Part shown: piece by piece, positions 26,463 to 35,200 of the stretch | Layout: every line of letters starts with the position of its first letter | Numbering within the stretch: the stretch's first letter is position 1 | NCBI GenBank assembly: GCA_001689405.1 | Contig: LUJO01000012.1 | Coordinates: 692-64,691, forward strand | DNA from: Candidatus Homeothermus arabinoxylanisolvens | GTDB lineage: Bacteria; Bacteroidota; Bacteroidia; Bacteroidales; Muribaculaceae | Direction of reading: 5' to 3' | Length of the DNA: 64,000 bases | The notes under the pieces: model-generated | Databases searched by the model: none | What the model saw: only the letters and a program-made list of their open reading frames with translations | What the model was told of the DNA's origin: nothing | Position numbers and translations under genes: made by a program

Positions 26463-27503
26463 TTATTTTTTTATAACATTGACCTCGACGCCGTCGGCGA
26501 GGCGGCTCTGTCCCGATATGACCACTTCGTCACCGTTCTCAACGCCGGAGAGCAACTCATACGTGTCGCCGAGGCGCTGCCCTATCTCGACACGGCTGAA
26601 GTCGACTTTGCCGTCCTTATAAATGTATACAAACTTCTCACCCGAACCGGTCTGCTTGACTATGGCTCTGTCAGGCACTACCACACGCTCTTCGGTGCCG
26701 AAATTCATGACCACGCGCGCAAACATGCCGGGACGCACACGCTCGTCGGCATTGGCTATCACTACTTCGACGGTAAACGTGCGGGTCGACGGGTCGATGA
26801 CGGGATATATAAGGTCGACCTCGCCTACGAACTTCTCGTCGCCGTACACGTCGAGATATACATCGACCTTCATGCCCTTGTGCACTTTGGTAAACTCGTT
26901 CTCGCTCACGTTGATAAGCACTTTCACCGGGCGCAACTGCTCTATGGTAAGTATAGGCTGCTGTCCGGTCATGTCGCCCGGATCGTAATTACGGGCTGTC
27001 ACCACCCCGTTGATGGGCGACACGAGTATGGTGTTCTCCACCATATTGTCATACTGACGTCGGGCGGCGTCAAGTTCGGTCTTCATCTGGTCGACCGACT
27101 GCTTTGTGCCGCCTCCTATGTTGTAGAGCTCAAGCGCGCGTTTATACTCGCGCTCCGTATTGTCAAGACGCACTTTGAGCTGATCTATGTTTACATCGTC
27201 GAGCACCACGAGCTTCTGCCCTTTGGCCACCTTGTAGCCGACATCGACAAGTATCGACTTTATGCGGTTGGGCGTCGATGTAGTTATGTTGTTGGTCTTG
27301 AAAGCCTCCACCGTAGCCGTGTATGACATAAGCTGATCCACGCTCTGGCGGTGTACTTTCTGTATCTCCACGTTAGGACGTTCGTCCACTTCCGCTACAG
27401 CGGCCTTGCTCTCTCCATCGCTTTTGCAAGAGTGAAAAGGCACTGCGGCAATCAACGCCAGACCGAGCAAAGAGGCGGCGTATCTGTTGCAATTCATTGA
27501 CAT
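26463..27503 (-). CDS. Efflux RND transporter periplasmic adaptor, lipoprotein
   Basis: A 346-residue membrane-fusion protein. A lipobox (VPFHSC, Cys26) anchors it to the inner membrane. The split lipoyl domain and a short coiled-coil hairpin (TEREYKRALELYNIGGGTKQ) are followed by beta-barrel and membrane-proximal domains. It links the RND permease (32-base gap) to the TolC-type channel (17-base gap). The start is Met1 or Met3. Confidence 0.9.
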   Translation of the reverse strand: MSMNCNRYAASLLGLALIAAVPFHSCKSDGESKAAVAEVDERPNVEIQKVHRQSVDQLMSYTATVEAFKTNNITTSTPNRIKSILVDVGYKVAKGQKLVVLDDVNIDQLKVRLDNTEREYKRALELYNIGGGTKQSVDQMKTELDAARRQYDNMVENTILVSPINGVVTARNYDPGDMTGQQPILTIEQLRPVKVLINVSENEFTKVHKGMKVDVYLDVYGDEKFVGEVDLIYPVIDPSTRTFTVEVVIANADERVRPGMFARVVMNFGTEERVVVPDRAIVKQTGSGEKFVYIYKDGKVDFSRVEIGQRLGDTYELLSGVENGDEVVISGQSRLADGVEVNVIKK

Positions 27504-27520
27504 TATACTTGTGATTGTTT

Positions 27521-28966
27521 TTATTTGTTATCGACCGGTTTATATTTCTCAAGATCGGCGTTGCCCAGCAGAAGCTCCAGCTCGCTGTTGGCCACGAGAT
27601 AGTTGTATATCGACTGGTAGTACGACAACCGCGCCTGCGTAAGCGCAAGCTCTGCATCGCGCAGGTCAAGATAACTTGCGGCGCCTATCTCAAACGACTT
27701 CTCCATTATGTCATAGGCCTTGACTGCCTGTGTCACACTCTCCGAGCTGCTCGATATCTGCTTGACGTTTTTGTTGATATTGTCCACGGCAAGGTCGACC
27801 TGCATCCTTACCGAGCGTTCAAGATTGTCACGCTGCCATTTCATCTCGTCGACCTGTATGCGCGACTGCTTGATGCGGCTGTAACGCTGGCCGCCCTCGA
27901 ATATAGGTATCGACAACGTGAGTCCTATGACCGAATAGGGATTCCAGCGGAAGTTCTTGAGCGCGTTGCCGTTTGACGACGAAGTCCAGTTGTAATTGGC
28001 CGTAAACGCGAGCGTGGGAAACCATGCCGCTTTCTGCACCTTAAGCGCCTGTTCGAGGGTACGTGTCTGAAGCGACAGTTTCCGCAGGTCGCTGTTGCCG
28101 TCTATTGTCTTGTCGATTGACAAAGCGTTTTCATACATGTCTTTTTCGTAGTCGGCAAGTTTTACCGTAGGCTTCACCGGATAGGAGGTGTCTAAGCCCA
28201 TGAGTATGGCAAGCTGCATACGTGCCTGCTTGATGGCTATCTCGGCCTGAAGCAGCTCCGGCTCGACATTCTTGACCTGCACCGACGAGCGCAATACATC
28301 ATATTCCGAAGCCGTTCCTACCTGAAATTTTTTCTCGAACACACCGTGGTTGAACACCGCGTTATCATAATTCTCCTTTATGACAAGATAGCTGTCCTCG
28401 GCAAGAAGCAGCGAGTAGTAGGCGCTCTTTATCTGATTGACAAGCGACAGGCGCGAAGACCGTGCGTCCTCGATGTTCTGAAGTATCTGGCTGTCGCTCA
28501 ACTTAAGCGAGGCCCACAGCTGAGGCGCTATAAGGGGCAAAGTAGCGTTAAAACCCACCTGATAGCTGTTATCGAGGCCCATTTTAATACCGTCGCGGCC
28601 ACCCGAAGATTTGGCTTTTGTCTGACCGGCATCAGGCTCGTCGCCCTCCTGACCGCCTGAACCGGCGCCTCCGCCCATGCTGCCGAAGTCCATATTCATA
28701 TAAGCCACCTGTTTGGCTACCATACGGTTATAATTGGCTCCGAAGTTTATTGACGGAAGCAGCTGGCCGAGAGTCTCTTTTTTGGAGTAGTCCATACGTT
28801 CTATCTCCATGTCGGTCACTTTTATTGTAGGATTTTCACTTAAAGCTATAGCTATGCATTCATCAAGCGAGAGGGAAAGTGTATCGGCCGGAAGTTGACT
28901 GGCCGATAAAGTCAGAACGAAACCGCAAGCAAACCCTGACACAGCATATCGTAATCTCATACCCAT
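27521..28966 (-). CDS. TolC family outer membrane efflux channel
   Basis: A 481-residue TolC-type protein. The signal peptide follows the ATG at 28966, or at 28960 (RLRYAVSGFACGFVLTLSAS). The two outer-membrane-factor repeats start at LSLDECIAIALSENPTIKV and near IEIAKQARMQLAILMGLD-like segments. Residues about 88-115 hold a Gly/Asp-rich insertion (GGGAGSGGQEGDEPD). First gene of the pump operon, with a good promoter 20 bases upstream. Confidence 0.9.
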   Translation of the reverse strand: MGMRLRYAVSGFACGFVLTLSASQLPADTLSLSLDECIAIALSENPTIKVTDMEIERMDYSKKETLGQLLPSINFGANYNRMVAKQVAYMNMDFGSMGGGAGSGGQEGDEPDAGQTKAKSSGGRDGIKMGLDNSYQVGFNATLPLIAPQLWASLKLSDSQILQNIEDARSSRLSLVNQIKSAYYSLLLAEDSYLVIKENYDNAVFNHGVFEKKFQVGTASEYDVLRSSVQVKNVEPELLQAEIAIKQARMQLAILMGLDTSYPVKPTVKLADYEKDMYENALSIDKTIDGNSDLRKLSLQTRTLEQALKVQKAAWFPTLAFTANYNWTSSSNGNALKNFRWNPYSVIGLTLSIPIFEGGQRYSRIKQSRIQVDEMKWQRDNLERSVRMQVDLAVDNINKNVKQISSSSESVTQAVKAYDIMEKSFEIGAASYLDLRDAELALTQARLSYYQSIYNYLVANSELELLLGNADLEKYKPVDNK

Positions 28967-28986
28967 GTGATAATTATAATTCAATA

Positions 28987-29018
28987 CAAAGTTAATAGCA
29001 CAGCTACCGAAATACAAA
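28987..29018 (-). promoter_or_regulatory. Promoter of the RND efflux operon
   Basis: On the minus strand TTTG (29018-29015), 20 bases, then TAACTTTG (28994-28987) is a full match to the Bacteroidota consensus, just before the tolC-type gene. Confidence 0.75.
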
Positions 29019-29031
29019 TATCACATATTAA

Positions 29032-29071
29032 AAATGCCAAAAAGGATAGGATTCTACCCTTTTTGGCATTT
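29032..29071 (-). terminator. Terminator after ilvA
   Basis: Arms of 14 bases (AAATGCCAAAAAGG at 29032-29045 and its exact complement at 29058-29071) surround a 12-base loop. On the minus strand the stem is followed by a T-rich run. It insulates ilvA from the pump promoter. Confidence 0.85.
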
Positions 29072-29091
29072 ATGTATTTTCAGGAGCGACG

Positions 29092-30303
29092 TTATGAGGC
29101 GATAACCTGATAACCGGCTTCGGCAAGCCCTTTCTTTATTATGTCGATATGTTCATGATTTCGGGTCTCCATGACAAGACGGAGCGAGCAGCTCGTGATG
29201 GGAGTGTCCACACTTATGCGCTCGTGGGTAACCGATATTATATTTCCACCCAGACGTCCTATGACTTCGCTTACATCGGCCAGTACACCGGGTTTGTCAA
29301 AGAGGTCAATGGTTACCGCATAGTTGCGGCCGCTCTTTATAAGACCTCGGTTTATGACACGGCTCAGTATGGTGACATCGATGTTGCCGCCCGATACAAG
29401 ACACACCGTATTGCGGCCCTTGACAGGGACCTTGTTATACATGGCGGCGGCCACAGCCACGGCACCGGCGCCTTCGGCCACCAGCTTCTCCTGCTCCATC
29501 ATGGCAAGAATAGCGGCCGATATCTCATCGTCGCTCACAGTGACTATGTCATCGACATACTCCTTGCACAGTGCAAACGTGTTGTCGCCCGGTTCTTTTA
29601 CCGAAATACCGTCGGCCACGGTCGACACACTCGGCAGACACTCTATCTTGCCATGCTTTAACGACTCGACCATGCTCGGAGCTCCGGCTGCCTGAACGCC
29701 GTATACCTTGACGTCGGGACGCACCGACTTTATGGCATAAGCCACTCCCGATATAAGGCCGCCACCGCCTACAGGCACTATGACAACCTCCACCTCGGGC
29801 ATCTCGTCGAGTATCTCAAGCCCGATAGTGCCCTGTCCGGCTATGACAAGCGGGTCATTGAACGGATGCACGAATGTATATCCGTGCTCGTCGCGCATCT
29901 CGAGAGCACGCTTGTAGGCGTCATCATACACGCCCGGCACAAGGCATACCTCGGCGCCGTACTTCTTGGTAGCCTCGACCTTCGAGATCGGAGCGCCCTC
30001 GGGAAGACATATTATGGCCTTTATGCCGGCGGCCTTGGCTCCGAGAGCCACACCCTGCGCATGATTGCCGGCGGAACAGGCGATTACGCCATGAGACTTT
30101 TCCTCATCGGAGAGTTGCGATATCTTGTAGTATGCACCGCGCAACTTGAACGAGCCGGTATGTTGCAGACACTCCGGCTTCAGATATACGTTACTTTCCG
30201 GATTTATTTTAGGCGCGGCTATAAGTTCGGTATGCCGCACTACACCCTTAAGCACGTGAGCGGCGCGATATATGTCGCTCAACGATAGCATTTCATTTGA
30301 CAT
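29092..30303 (-). CDS. ilvA: Threonine ammonia-lyase
   Basis: A 403-residue PLP enzyme that deaminates threonine to 2-oxobutyrate, the first step to isoleucine. The PLP lysine is in TGSFKLRGAYYK; SAGNHAQGVALGAKA and PVGGGGLISGVA are typical. A single C-terminal ACT-like domain (about 325-400, VTIDLFDKPGVLADVSEVIG) suggests allosteric control; this matches the short one-ACT form. It is divergent from pyrE and followed by a strong terminator. Confidence 0.92.
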   Translation of the reverse strand: MSNEMLSLSDIYRAAHVLKGVVRHTELIAAPKINPESNVYLKPECLQHTGSFKLRGAYYKISQLSDEEKSHGVIACSAGNHAQGVALGAKAAGIKAIICLPEGAPISKVEATKKYGAEVCLVPGVYDDAYKRALEMRDEHGYTFVHPFNDPLVIAGQGTIGLEILDEMPEVEVVIVPVGGGGLISGVAYAIKSVRPDVKVYGVQAAGAPSMVESLKHGKIECLPSVSTVADGISVKEPGDNTFALCKEYVDDIVTVSDDEISAAILAMMEQEKLVAEGAGAVAVAAAMYNKVPVKGRNTVCLVSGGNIDVTILSRVINRGLIKSGRNYAVTIDLFDKPGVLADVSEVIGRLGGNIISVTHERISVDTPITSCSLRLVMETRNHEHIDIIKKGLAEAGYQVIAS

Positions 30304-30329
30304 TTTGACACTGTATTTTTTCTGTGGCG

Positions 30330-30337
30330 CAAATGTA
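30330..30337 (-). promoter_or_regulatory. -7 element before ilvA
   Basis: On the minus strand TACATTTG (30337-30330) fits TAnnTTTG, 27 bases before the ilvA ATG. No well-spaced TTTG is visible. Confidence 0.45.
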
Positions 30338-30378
30338 GCAATTATTCCTTTTACAAGTATACTTTTTACCGTGTTTTA

Positions 30379-30410
30379 TTTGATTTTAGCTTCCAAATAC
30401 ATTATCTTTG
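30379..30410 (+). promoter_or_regulatory. pyrE promoter
   Basis: TTTG (30379-30382), 20 bases, then TATCTTTG (30403-30410) is a full consensus match. It lies inside any longer reading of pyrE and so fixes the start at 30440. Confidence 0.75.
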
Positions 30411-30439
30411 CACCTGACAAAAACCAAATTATATTCAAG

Positions 30440-31087
30440 ATGAAAAAGTTAGAAAGTCTCGTTGCCGAAAAGTTATTGAAAATCAGTGCGATTAAATTGC
30501 AACCCGAAATTCCTTTTGTTTGGGCTTCAGGCTGGAACTCACCAATATATACCGATAACCGCAAGACCCTCTCATATCCGGAATTGCGCACATTCATCAA
30601 AACCGAACTGTGCCGCATAATTATGGAGAACTTCGAGCAGCCCGACGCCATAGCCGGTGTTGCCACAGGAGCCATAGCACAAGGCGCATTGGTAGCCGAT
30701 ACCCTTGCACTGCCCTACGTATATGTACGGTCGACTCCGAAGGACCACGGACTTGAAAACCTCATCGAAGGCAACCTTAAGCCCGGACAGAAAGTGGTAG
30801 TGATCGAAGACCTCATTTCCACCGGCGGCAGCAGCCTGAAAGCCGTAGAAGCCATACGCAATGCAGGTTGCGAGGTAGTGGGCATGGCAGCCATATTCAC
30901 ATACGGCTTCCCGGTAGCCGTGAAGCGCTTCAACGAAGCCGGTGTCAAACTGATTACCTTAAGCAACTACAACTCAATGCTCGAAGCTGCGCTTGAGACC
31001 AACTATATCAAAGAGGATGACCTCGCTACCCTTAAAGAGTGGCGCAAGGATCCCGCCAACTGGTCGCCCGCATCAAAGGCAGAATAA
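30440..31087 (+). CDS. pyrE: Orotate phosphoribosyltransferase
   Basis: A 215-residue enzyme joining orotate and PRPP in pyrimidine synthesis. The PRPP loop is VVVIEDLISTGGSS (119-132); WASGWNSPIYTDNR and VRSTPKDHGLENLIEG are family motifs. The length matches E. coli PyrE. It is followed after 30 bases by an SRPBCC gene and then argH, probably in one transcript. Confidence 0.94.
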   Translation: MKKLESLVAEKLLKISAIKLQPEIPFVWASGWNSPIYTDNRKTLSYPELRTFIKTELCRIIMENFEQPDAIAGVATGAIAQGALVADTLALPYVYVRSTPKDHGLENLIEGNLKPGQKVVVIEDLISTGGSSLKAVEAIRNAGCEVVGMAAIFTYGFPVAVKRFNEAGVKLITLSNYNSMLEAALETNYIKEDDLATLKEWRKDPANWSPASKAE

Positions 31088-31117
31088 AGTTACATACAAC
31101 ATTTAATCTCTCATAAA

Positions 31118-31543
31118 GTGACTACATACTCCAGCAAGCCGGCTATCTTGGACATGCCGGTAGAAACCGTATACAAACATATCAGCGACATAGCCGCATA
31201 TCAGGAAAAAATCAACGGGTTGCCCGACGATATAAAGAAAAAGATAGGCAACGTGGCCTTTGACAACGACAAGATAACGATCAAGGGCGCCCCGATGGGC
31301 GACATCGAGCTTGCCGTAACCGAGCGCATCGAGAACAAGCGCATGGCCCTGACGGCCCAGAAAGCCCCGGTGCCCATCATAATGTCGATAAATCTTGAAG
31401 AGCAAGGTGCCGACAAGACTCAGGTAGTGACATCGATCGATGTGGAGATGCCGGCCATGCTGAAGCCTATGGTAGGCCCGAAACTTCAGGAAGCCGCTGA
31501 AAAATTCGGCGACATGATAAAGAACCTCGCTTTTGTAAAATAA
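31118..31543 (+). CDS. SRPBCC family protein
   Basis: A 141-residue protein with the START/Bet v1-like (SRPBCC) pattern: a helix-grip start (VYKHISDIAAYQEKINGLPD), a central sheet (VTSIDVEMPAMLKPMV) and a long C-terminal helix (LQEAAEKFGDMIKNLAFVK). It begins with GTG; no better ATG is available. The ligand is unknown. It lies between pyrE and argH with gaps of 30 and 14 bases, so it is in the same operon. Confidence 0.75.
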   Translation: MTTYSSKPAILDMPVETVYKHISDIAAYQEKINGLPDDIKKKIGNVAFDNDKITIKGAPMGDIELAVTERIENKRMALTAQKAPVPIIMSINLEEQGADKTQVVTSIDVEMPAMLKPMVGPKLQEAAEKFGDMIKNLAFVK

Positions 31544-31557
31544 GCGCACTTATATAC

Positions 31558-32910
31558 ATGGCATCAAAACTTTGGGAAAAATCGGTGACCGTCGACCATG
31601 ACGTGGAGTCCTATACGGTAGGACGCGACAGGGAGATGGATCTCTATCTCGCGCCTTATGACGTGCTCGGCTCCATGGCCCACATAACCATGCTGGAGTC
31701 GATAGGTTTACTTACAGCTGACGAACTCGGCACTCTTCTTGACGCCCTACGCGATATTTACGGAGGCATCGAACGGGGCGAATTCATCATAGAAGATGAC
31801 ATCGAGGACGTACATTCCCAAGTGGAACTGATGCTGACACGCCGCCTCGGCGATGTAGGCAAGAAGATACATTCCGGGCGCTCACGCAACGATCAGGTGC
31901 TTGTCGACCTTAAGCTTTTCATACGCTCGCGCATCGAGGACGTCGTAAAGGCCGTGACACGGCTTTTTGACACACTCATAGCGCAAAGCGACCGCTACAA
32001 AGACGTGCTCATGCCCGGCTACACTCATCTGCAGGTAGCCATGCCCTCTTCGTTCGGCCTATGGTTTGGAGCTTATGCGGAGTCACTTGTCGACGATCTT
32101 ACGGTGCTTCGCGGAGCATACGCGGTGACCAACCGCAACCCGCTCGGATCGGCCGCCGGTTACGGGTCGTCATTTCCGCTCAACCGCACTATGACCACCG
32201 ACCTGCTCGGTTTTGACTCAATGGACTACAACGTGGTCTACGCACAGATGGGGCGCGGCAAGACAGAGCGTATAGTATCGCAGGCTCTCGCCGGAATAGC
32301 CGCCACCATAGGCAAACTCGCTTATGACGCATGCATGTTCAACTCCCAGAACTTCGGCTTCATAAAACTGCCTGACGAGTACACCACCGGCTCGTCGATA
32401 ATGCCTCATAAGAAAAATCCCGATGTATTTGAGCTGACACGCGCAAAGTGCAACAAACTTCAGGCACTCCCCTATGAGATAACGCTTATCACCAACAATC
32501 TGCCCTCCGGATATTTCCGCGACCTGCAGCTTGTAAAGGAGAACTTCCTGCCGGCGTTTGACACTATGATATCCATAATCGACATGGTGGAAGCCATGGT
32601 GTCAAGCATAAAGGTGAACACCGACATATTGTCTGACGAGCGTTATCGGCTCATGTTCTCGGTTGAGGAAGTCAACCGGCTCGCCCGTGAGGGAATGCCG
32701 TTTCGCGACGCATACAAAAAGGTGGGCCTTGACATAGAGAACGGACGCTTCTCCGCTCCTGACAAAGTAAGCCACACCCACGAAGGCTCGATAGGCAACC
32801 TGTGCAACGACCGCATAAAAGCGCTCTATGCTAAAGTGCTGTCTGAATTTGATTTCGACACATATCACGAGGCTTTCGCTCGCCTTCTGGATCGTGAAAT
32901 CAACAGTTAG
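31558..32910 (+). CDS. argH: Argininosuccinate lyase
   Basis: A 450-residue enzyme of the fumarase/aspartase superfamily giving arginine and fumarate. The catalytic loop signature is GSSIMPHKKNPDVFEL. SGRSRNDQVLVDLKLF and MPGYTHLQVAMPSSFG are also diagnostic. The other arginine genes are not nearby. The next gene, a lipoprotein, starts inside its 3' end. Confidence 0.94.
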   Translation: MASKLWEKSVTVDHDVESYTVGRDREMDLYLAPYDVLGSMAHITMLESIGLLTADELGTLLDALRDIYGGIERGEFIIEDDIEDVHSQVELMLTRRLGDVGKKIHSGRSRNDQVLVDLKLFIRSRIEDVVKAVTRLFDTLIAQSDRYKDVLMPGYTHLQVAMPSSFGLWFGAYAESLVDDLTVLRGAYAVTNRNPLGSAAGYGSSFPLNRTMTTDLLGFDSMDYNVVYAQMGRGKTERIVSQALAGIAATIGKLAYDACMFNSQNFGFIKLPDEYTTGSSIMPHKKNPDVFELTRAKCNKLQALPYEITLITNNLPSGYFRDLQLVKENFLPAFDTMISIIDMVEAMVSSIKVNTDILSDERYRLMFSVEEVNRLAREGMPFRDAYKKVGLDIENGRFSAPDKVSHTHEGSIGNLCNDRIKALYAKVLSEFDFDTYHEAFARLLDREINS

Positions 32911-33388
32911 GACTCTTTTAGCCGTAGCACTTTCCGCTATAGCCTTGACGTCATGCTCCCATGTCGACGATGACCGCATACCGGCCGTGGGAGTAAACAT
33001 ATCGCTCGACAATCCCGGCTACTGGACCACATACGGCGTTCACGGACTCGGTCAGTACCGCTACTTCATAAAAAGCGAGAACATTCCTGCCGACTTCCAC
33101 TACACGGCTCTCACATTCACCGGCTTCGGAGGCATATTGCTCGTAACCGACATCTACAATCAGCCTCTTGCCTACGACCTCGCGTGTCCGGTGGAGATGA
33201 AGCCGACAGTCAGAATCAGCTACGACCCCGACAAACTGCGCGCCCGCTGCAATTCATGCGGTTCGGAGTACGATGTAAACGAATTTAACGGCAGCCCGGT
33301 GTCGGGTCCGGCCCATGAAAAAAAGTACGGACTGCGGCGTTACCGCGTCATCCCCTCATCCTCCGGAGGCTACAACATCGTATTCTGA
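32894..33388 (+). CDS. Lipoprotein with degenerate Rieske-like domain
   Basis: A 164-residue lipoprotein when started at the GTG at 32894, 17 bases inside argH. This start gives a compact signal peptide ending at a lipobox (IALTSC); an in-frame ATG at 32828 would put 22 extra residues before it. The C-terminal part resembles a Rieske domain: ACPVE at the first ligand box and CNSCGSEYDV at the second, then PVSGPA and LRRYRV. The histidine ligands are replaced (C-x-V and C-x-x-C), so normal [2Fe-2S] binding is doubtful. Conserved relatives occur in Bacteroides; function unknown. Confidence 0.65.
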   Translation: MKSTVRTLLAVALSAIALTSCSHVDDDRIPAVGVNISLDNPGYWTTYGVHGLGQYRYFIKSENIPADFHYTALTFTGFGGILLVTDIYNQPLAYDLACPVEMKPTVRISYDPDKLRARCNSCGSEYDVNEFNGSPVSGPAHEKKYGLRRYRVIPSSSGGYNIVF

Positions 33389-33499
33389 CCCTGACCGGCA
33401 TAAAACGGAGCAGCCGCAAAACCGGTCGACAAAGCGTAATACGGCAACCGATTTTTTACGTCCGGTCCACAAAACGCCGTTAAAACCGCAAAGCAACAT

Positions 33500-33531
33500 T
33501 TGCACATTACGAAATAACTTGCTAACTTTGT
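33500..33531 (+). promoter_or_regulatory. Promoter of tRNA-Leu
   Basis: TTTG (33500-33503), 20 bases, then TAACTTTG (33524-33531) is a full consensus match, 26 bases before the tRNA. Confidence 0.75.
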
Positions 33532-33557
33532 CACGCCTAAGCATTATATGCCGAGCT

Positions 33558-33642
33558 GCCTGAATGGTGGAATGGTAGACACGAGGGACTTAAAATCCCT
33601 TGGCCATTATCGGCTGTGTGGGTTCGAGTCCCACTTCAGGTA
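33558..33642 (+). tRNA. tRNA-Leu (anticodon TAA)
   Basis: An 85-base tRNA with a long variable arm typical of class II tRNAs. The acceptor stem pairs GCCTGAA with TTCAGGT (one G-U at the end). The anticodon stem-loop is AGGGA-CTTAAAA-TCCCT, with anticodon TAA. The T arm is GTGGG-TTCGAGT-CCCAC. CCA is not encoded. Confidence 0.95.
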
Positions 33643-33648
33643 CAGACA

Positions 33649-33690
33649 AAAGCGGGCGCCATCTCTAATGATGTGGCGCCCGCTTTGTTA
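33649..33690. terminator. Terminator between tRNA-Leu and nfnB
   Basis: A perfect 13-bp stem: AAAGCGGGCGCCA (33649-33661) and TGGCGCCCGCTTT (33674-33686) around a 12-base loop. It lies between convergent units and probably stops both. Confidence 0.85.
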
Positions 33691-33704
33691 TATAACACTT
33701 CGTA

Positions 33705-35180
33705 CTAATTGGCCGACATGAGCTGCTCGTGCATTGCCGCCGCCGCATGGCGTCCGTCGCCCATGGCGAGGATGACGGTAGCTCCGCCTCTGACAATGTC
33801 ACCACCCGCATATATATCGTCAACCGATGACCTCAACGTCGTGTCATCGACCACGATAGTACCGCGACGCGACACTTCAAGCGCCTTTATCGAGTTGGGG
33901 ATAAGCGGATTGGGCGATACTCCCACACTAACTATGACCAAGTCGACCGGCACATCAATGATGTCGCCCTCGACAGGTACAGGCGAACGGCGACCCGAAG
34001 CGTCAGGCTCGCCAAGCTGCATACGCTGCACCCTCATGGTCTTCACACGGCCCTTCTCGTCGGCGAGGTACTCAACCGGATTATGAAGCGTCATAAACTC
34101 GACACCCTCCTCCTTGGCGTGCTTGACCTCCTCGGCGCGGGCAGGCATCTCGGCCTCGCTGCGGCGATATACTATCATGGCGCGTTCGGCACCCATGCGC
34201 CGCGCGGTGCGCACCGAGTCCATCGCCGTGTTGCCGCCGCCGATCACGGCTATATTACGGCCCTTAAGAACCGGGGTGTCATATCCGTCGCGCCCCGCAC
34301 CCATCAGATTTATACGGGTAAGGTATTCATTGCTCGACATCACGCCGACAAAGTTCTCGCCCGGAATGCCCATGAAACGCGGCAAACCGGCACCGGAAGC
34401 CACAAACACACCTCGGAAGCCCATCTCATGCAGGTTATCATAACTCAAAGTCTTGCCTACCACGCAGTCTTTCACAAACTTGACTCCGAGCGCGGCAAGA
34501 GCGTTTATCTCGACATCGACTACGTCGTTGGGCAGACGGAATTCCGGAATACCGTATTTAAGCACGCCGCCTATTTCATGGAGCGCCTCGAATACAGTCA
34601 CCTCATAGCCACGCTTGATCATGTCGCCGGCAAAAGAGAGTCCTGCAGGACCGGAACCGACTACAGCCACCATGATGCCGTTGGTCTTAACCGGCTCCAC
34701 AGCCACGGGGGCAGAGCCGCTAACCCGCTCATAATCGGCAGCAAAACGCTCAAGATAGCCTATGGCCACAGGCTCTTTCTTCATCTTGTGATATATGCAC
34801 CGCGACTCGCACTGCTTTTCCTGAGGGCATACACGTCCGCACACAGCCGGCAGAGCACTCGTCTCTTTAAGCACTACGGCAGCCTTGTGAAACTCGCCCC
34901 GCTCTATATTCTTTATAAATCCGGGTATGTTGATATTTACCGGACAGCCGGTGACACACTGCGGGTCGGGGCAGTCCATACAACGGCGGGCCTCAAGCAC
35001 GGCGACCTCGGCCGACAATCCCTGATTGACCTCTTCATTGCATGTCACCCTGTAATCGGCCGGGAGTTCCGGCATCTTGACCCGGGGTATCGATGTGCGT
35101 TCTTTTACAGGCGTAGCCTTACGCAGCTCCTCGCGCCACTGTGCATCGCGCGGCGATGATGTATTCTGATTTACTGACAT
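33705..35180 (-). CDS. NfnB-like / glutamate synthase small-subunit-like oxidoreductase
   Basis: A 491-residue FAD/NADPH flavoprotein. The N-terminal domain carries cysteines for two [4Fe-4S] clusters (ARRCMDCPDPQCVTGCP and CGRVCPQEKQCESRC). Two dinucleotide motifs follow (VVGSGPAGLSFAGDM and VIGGGNTAMDSVRTARRMGA). It is the classic GltD-like fold. The neighbour just upstream encodes a ferredoxin-reductase-like subunit, an arrangement matching NfnAB (NADH-dependent reduced ferredoxin:NADP+ oxidoreductase). No GltB large subunit is present. Confidence 0.82.
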   Translation of the reverse strand: MSVNQNTSSPRDAQWREELRKATPVKERTSIPRVKMPELPADYRVTCNEEVNQGLSAEVAVLEARRCMDCPDPQCVTGCPVNINIPGFIKNIERGEFHKAAVVLKETSALPAVCGRVCPQEKQCESRCIYHKMKKEPVAIGYLERFAADYERVSGSAPVAVEPVKTNGIMVAVVGSGPAGLSFAGDMIKRGYEVTVFEALHEIGGVLKYGIPEFRLPNDVVDVEINALAALGVKFVKDCVVGKTLSYDNLHEMGFRGVFVASGAGLPRFMGIPGENFVGVMSSNEYLTRINLMGAGRDGYDTPVLKGRNIAVIGGGNTAMDSVRTARRMGAERAMIVYRRSEAEMPARAEEVKHAKEEGVEFMTLHNPVEYLADEKGRVKTMRVQRMQLGEPDASGRRSPVPVEGDIIDVPVDLVIVSVGVSPNPLIPNSIKALEVSRRGTIVVDDTTLRSSVDDIYAGGDIVRGGATVILAMGDGRHAAAAMHEQLMSAN

Positions 35181-35200
35181 TACTTATCGATATTATAATT

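Noticed and set aside
30272..30439. N-terminal extension of pyrE
   Set aside because: It contains the pyrE promoter and overlaps ilvA; the protein from 30440 has normal PyrE length.
31103..31549. 148-codon minus-strand reading frame
   Set aside because: Shadow of the SRPBCC gene, which fits the operon direction and family pattern.
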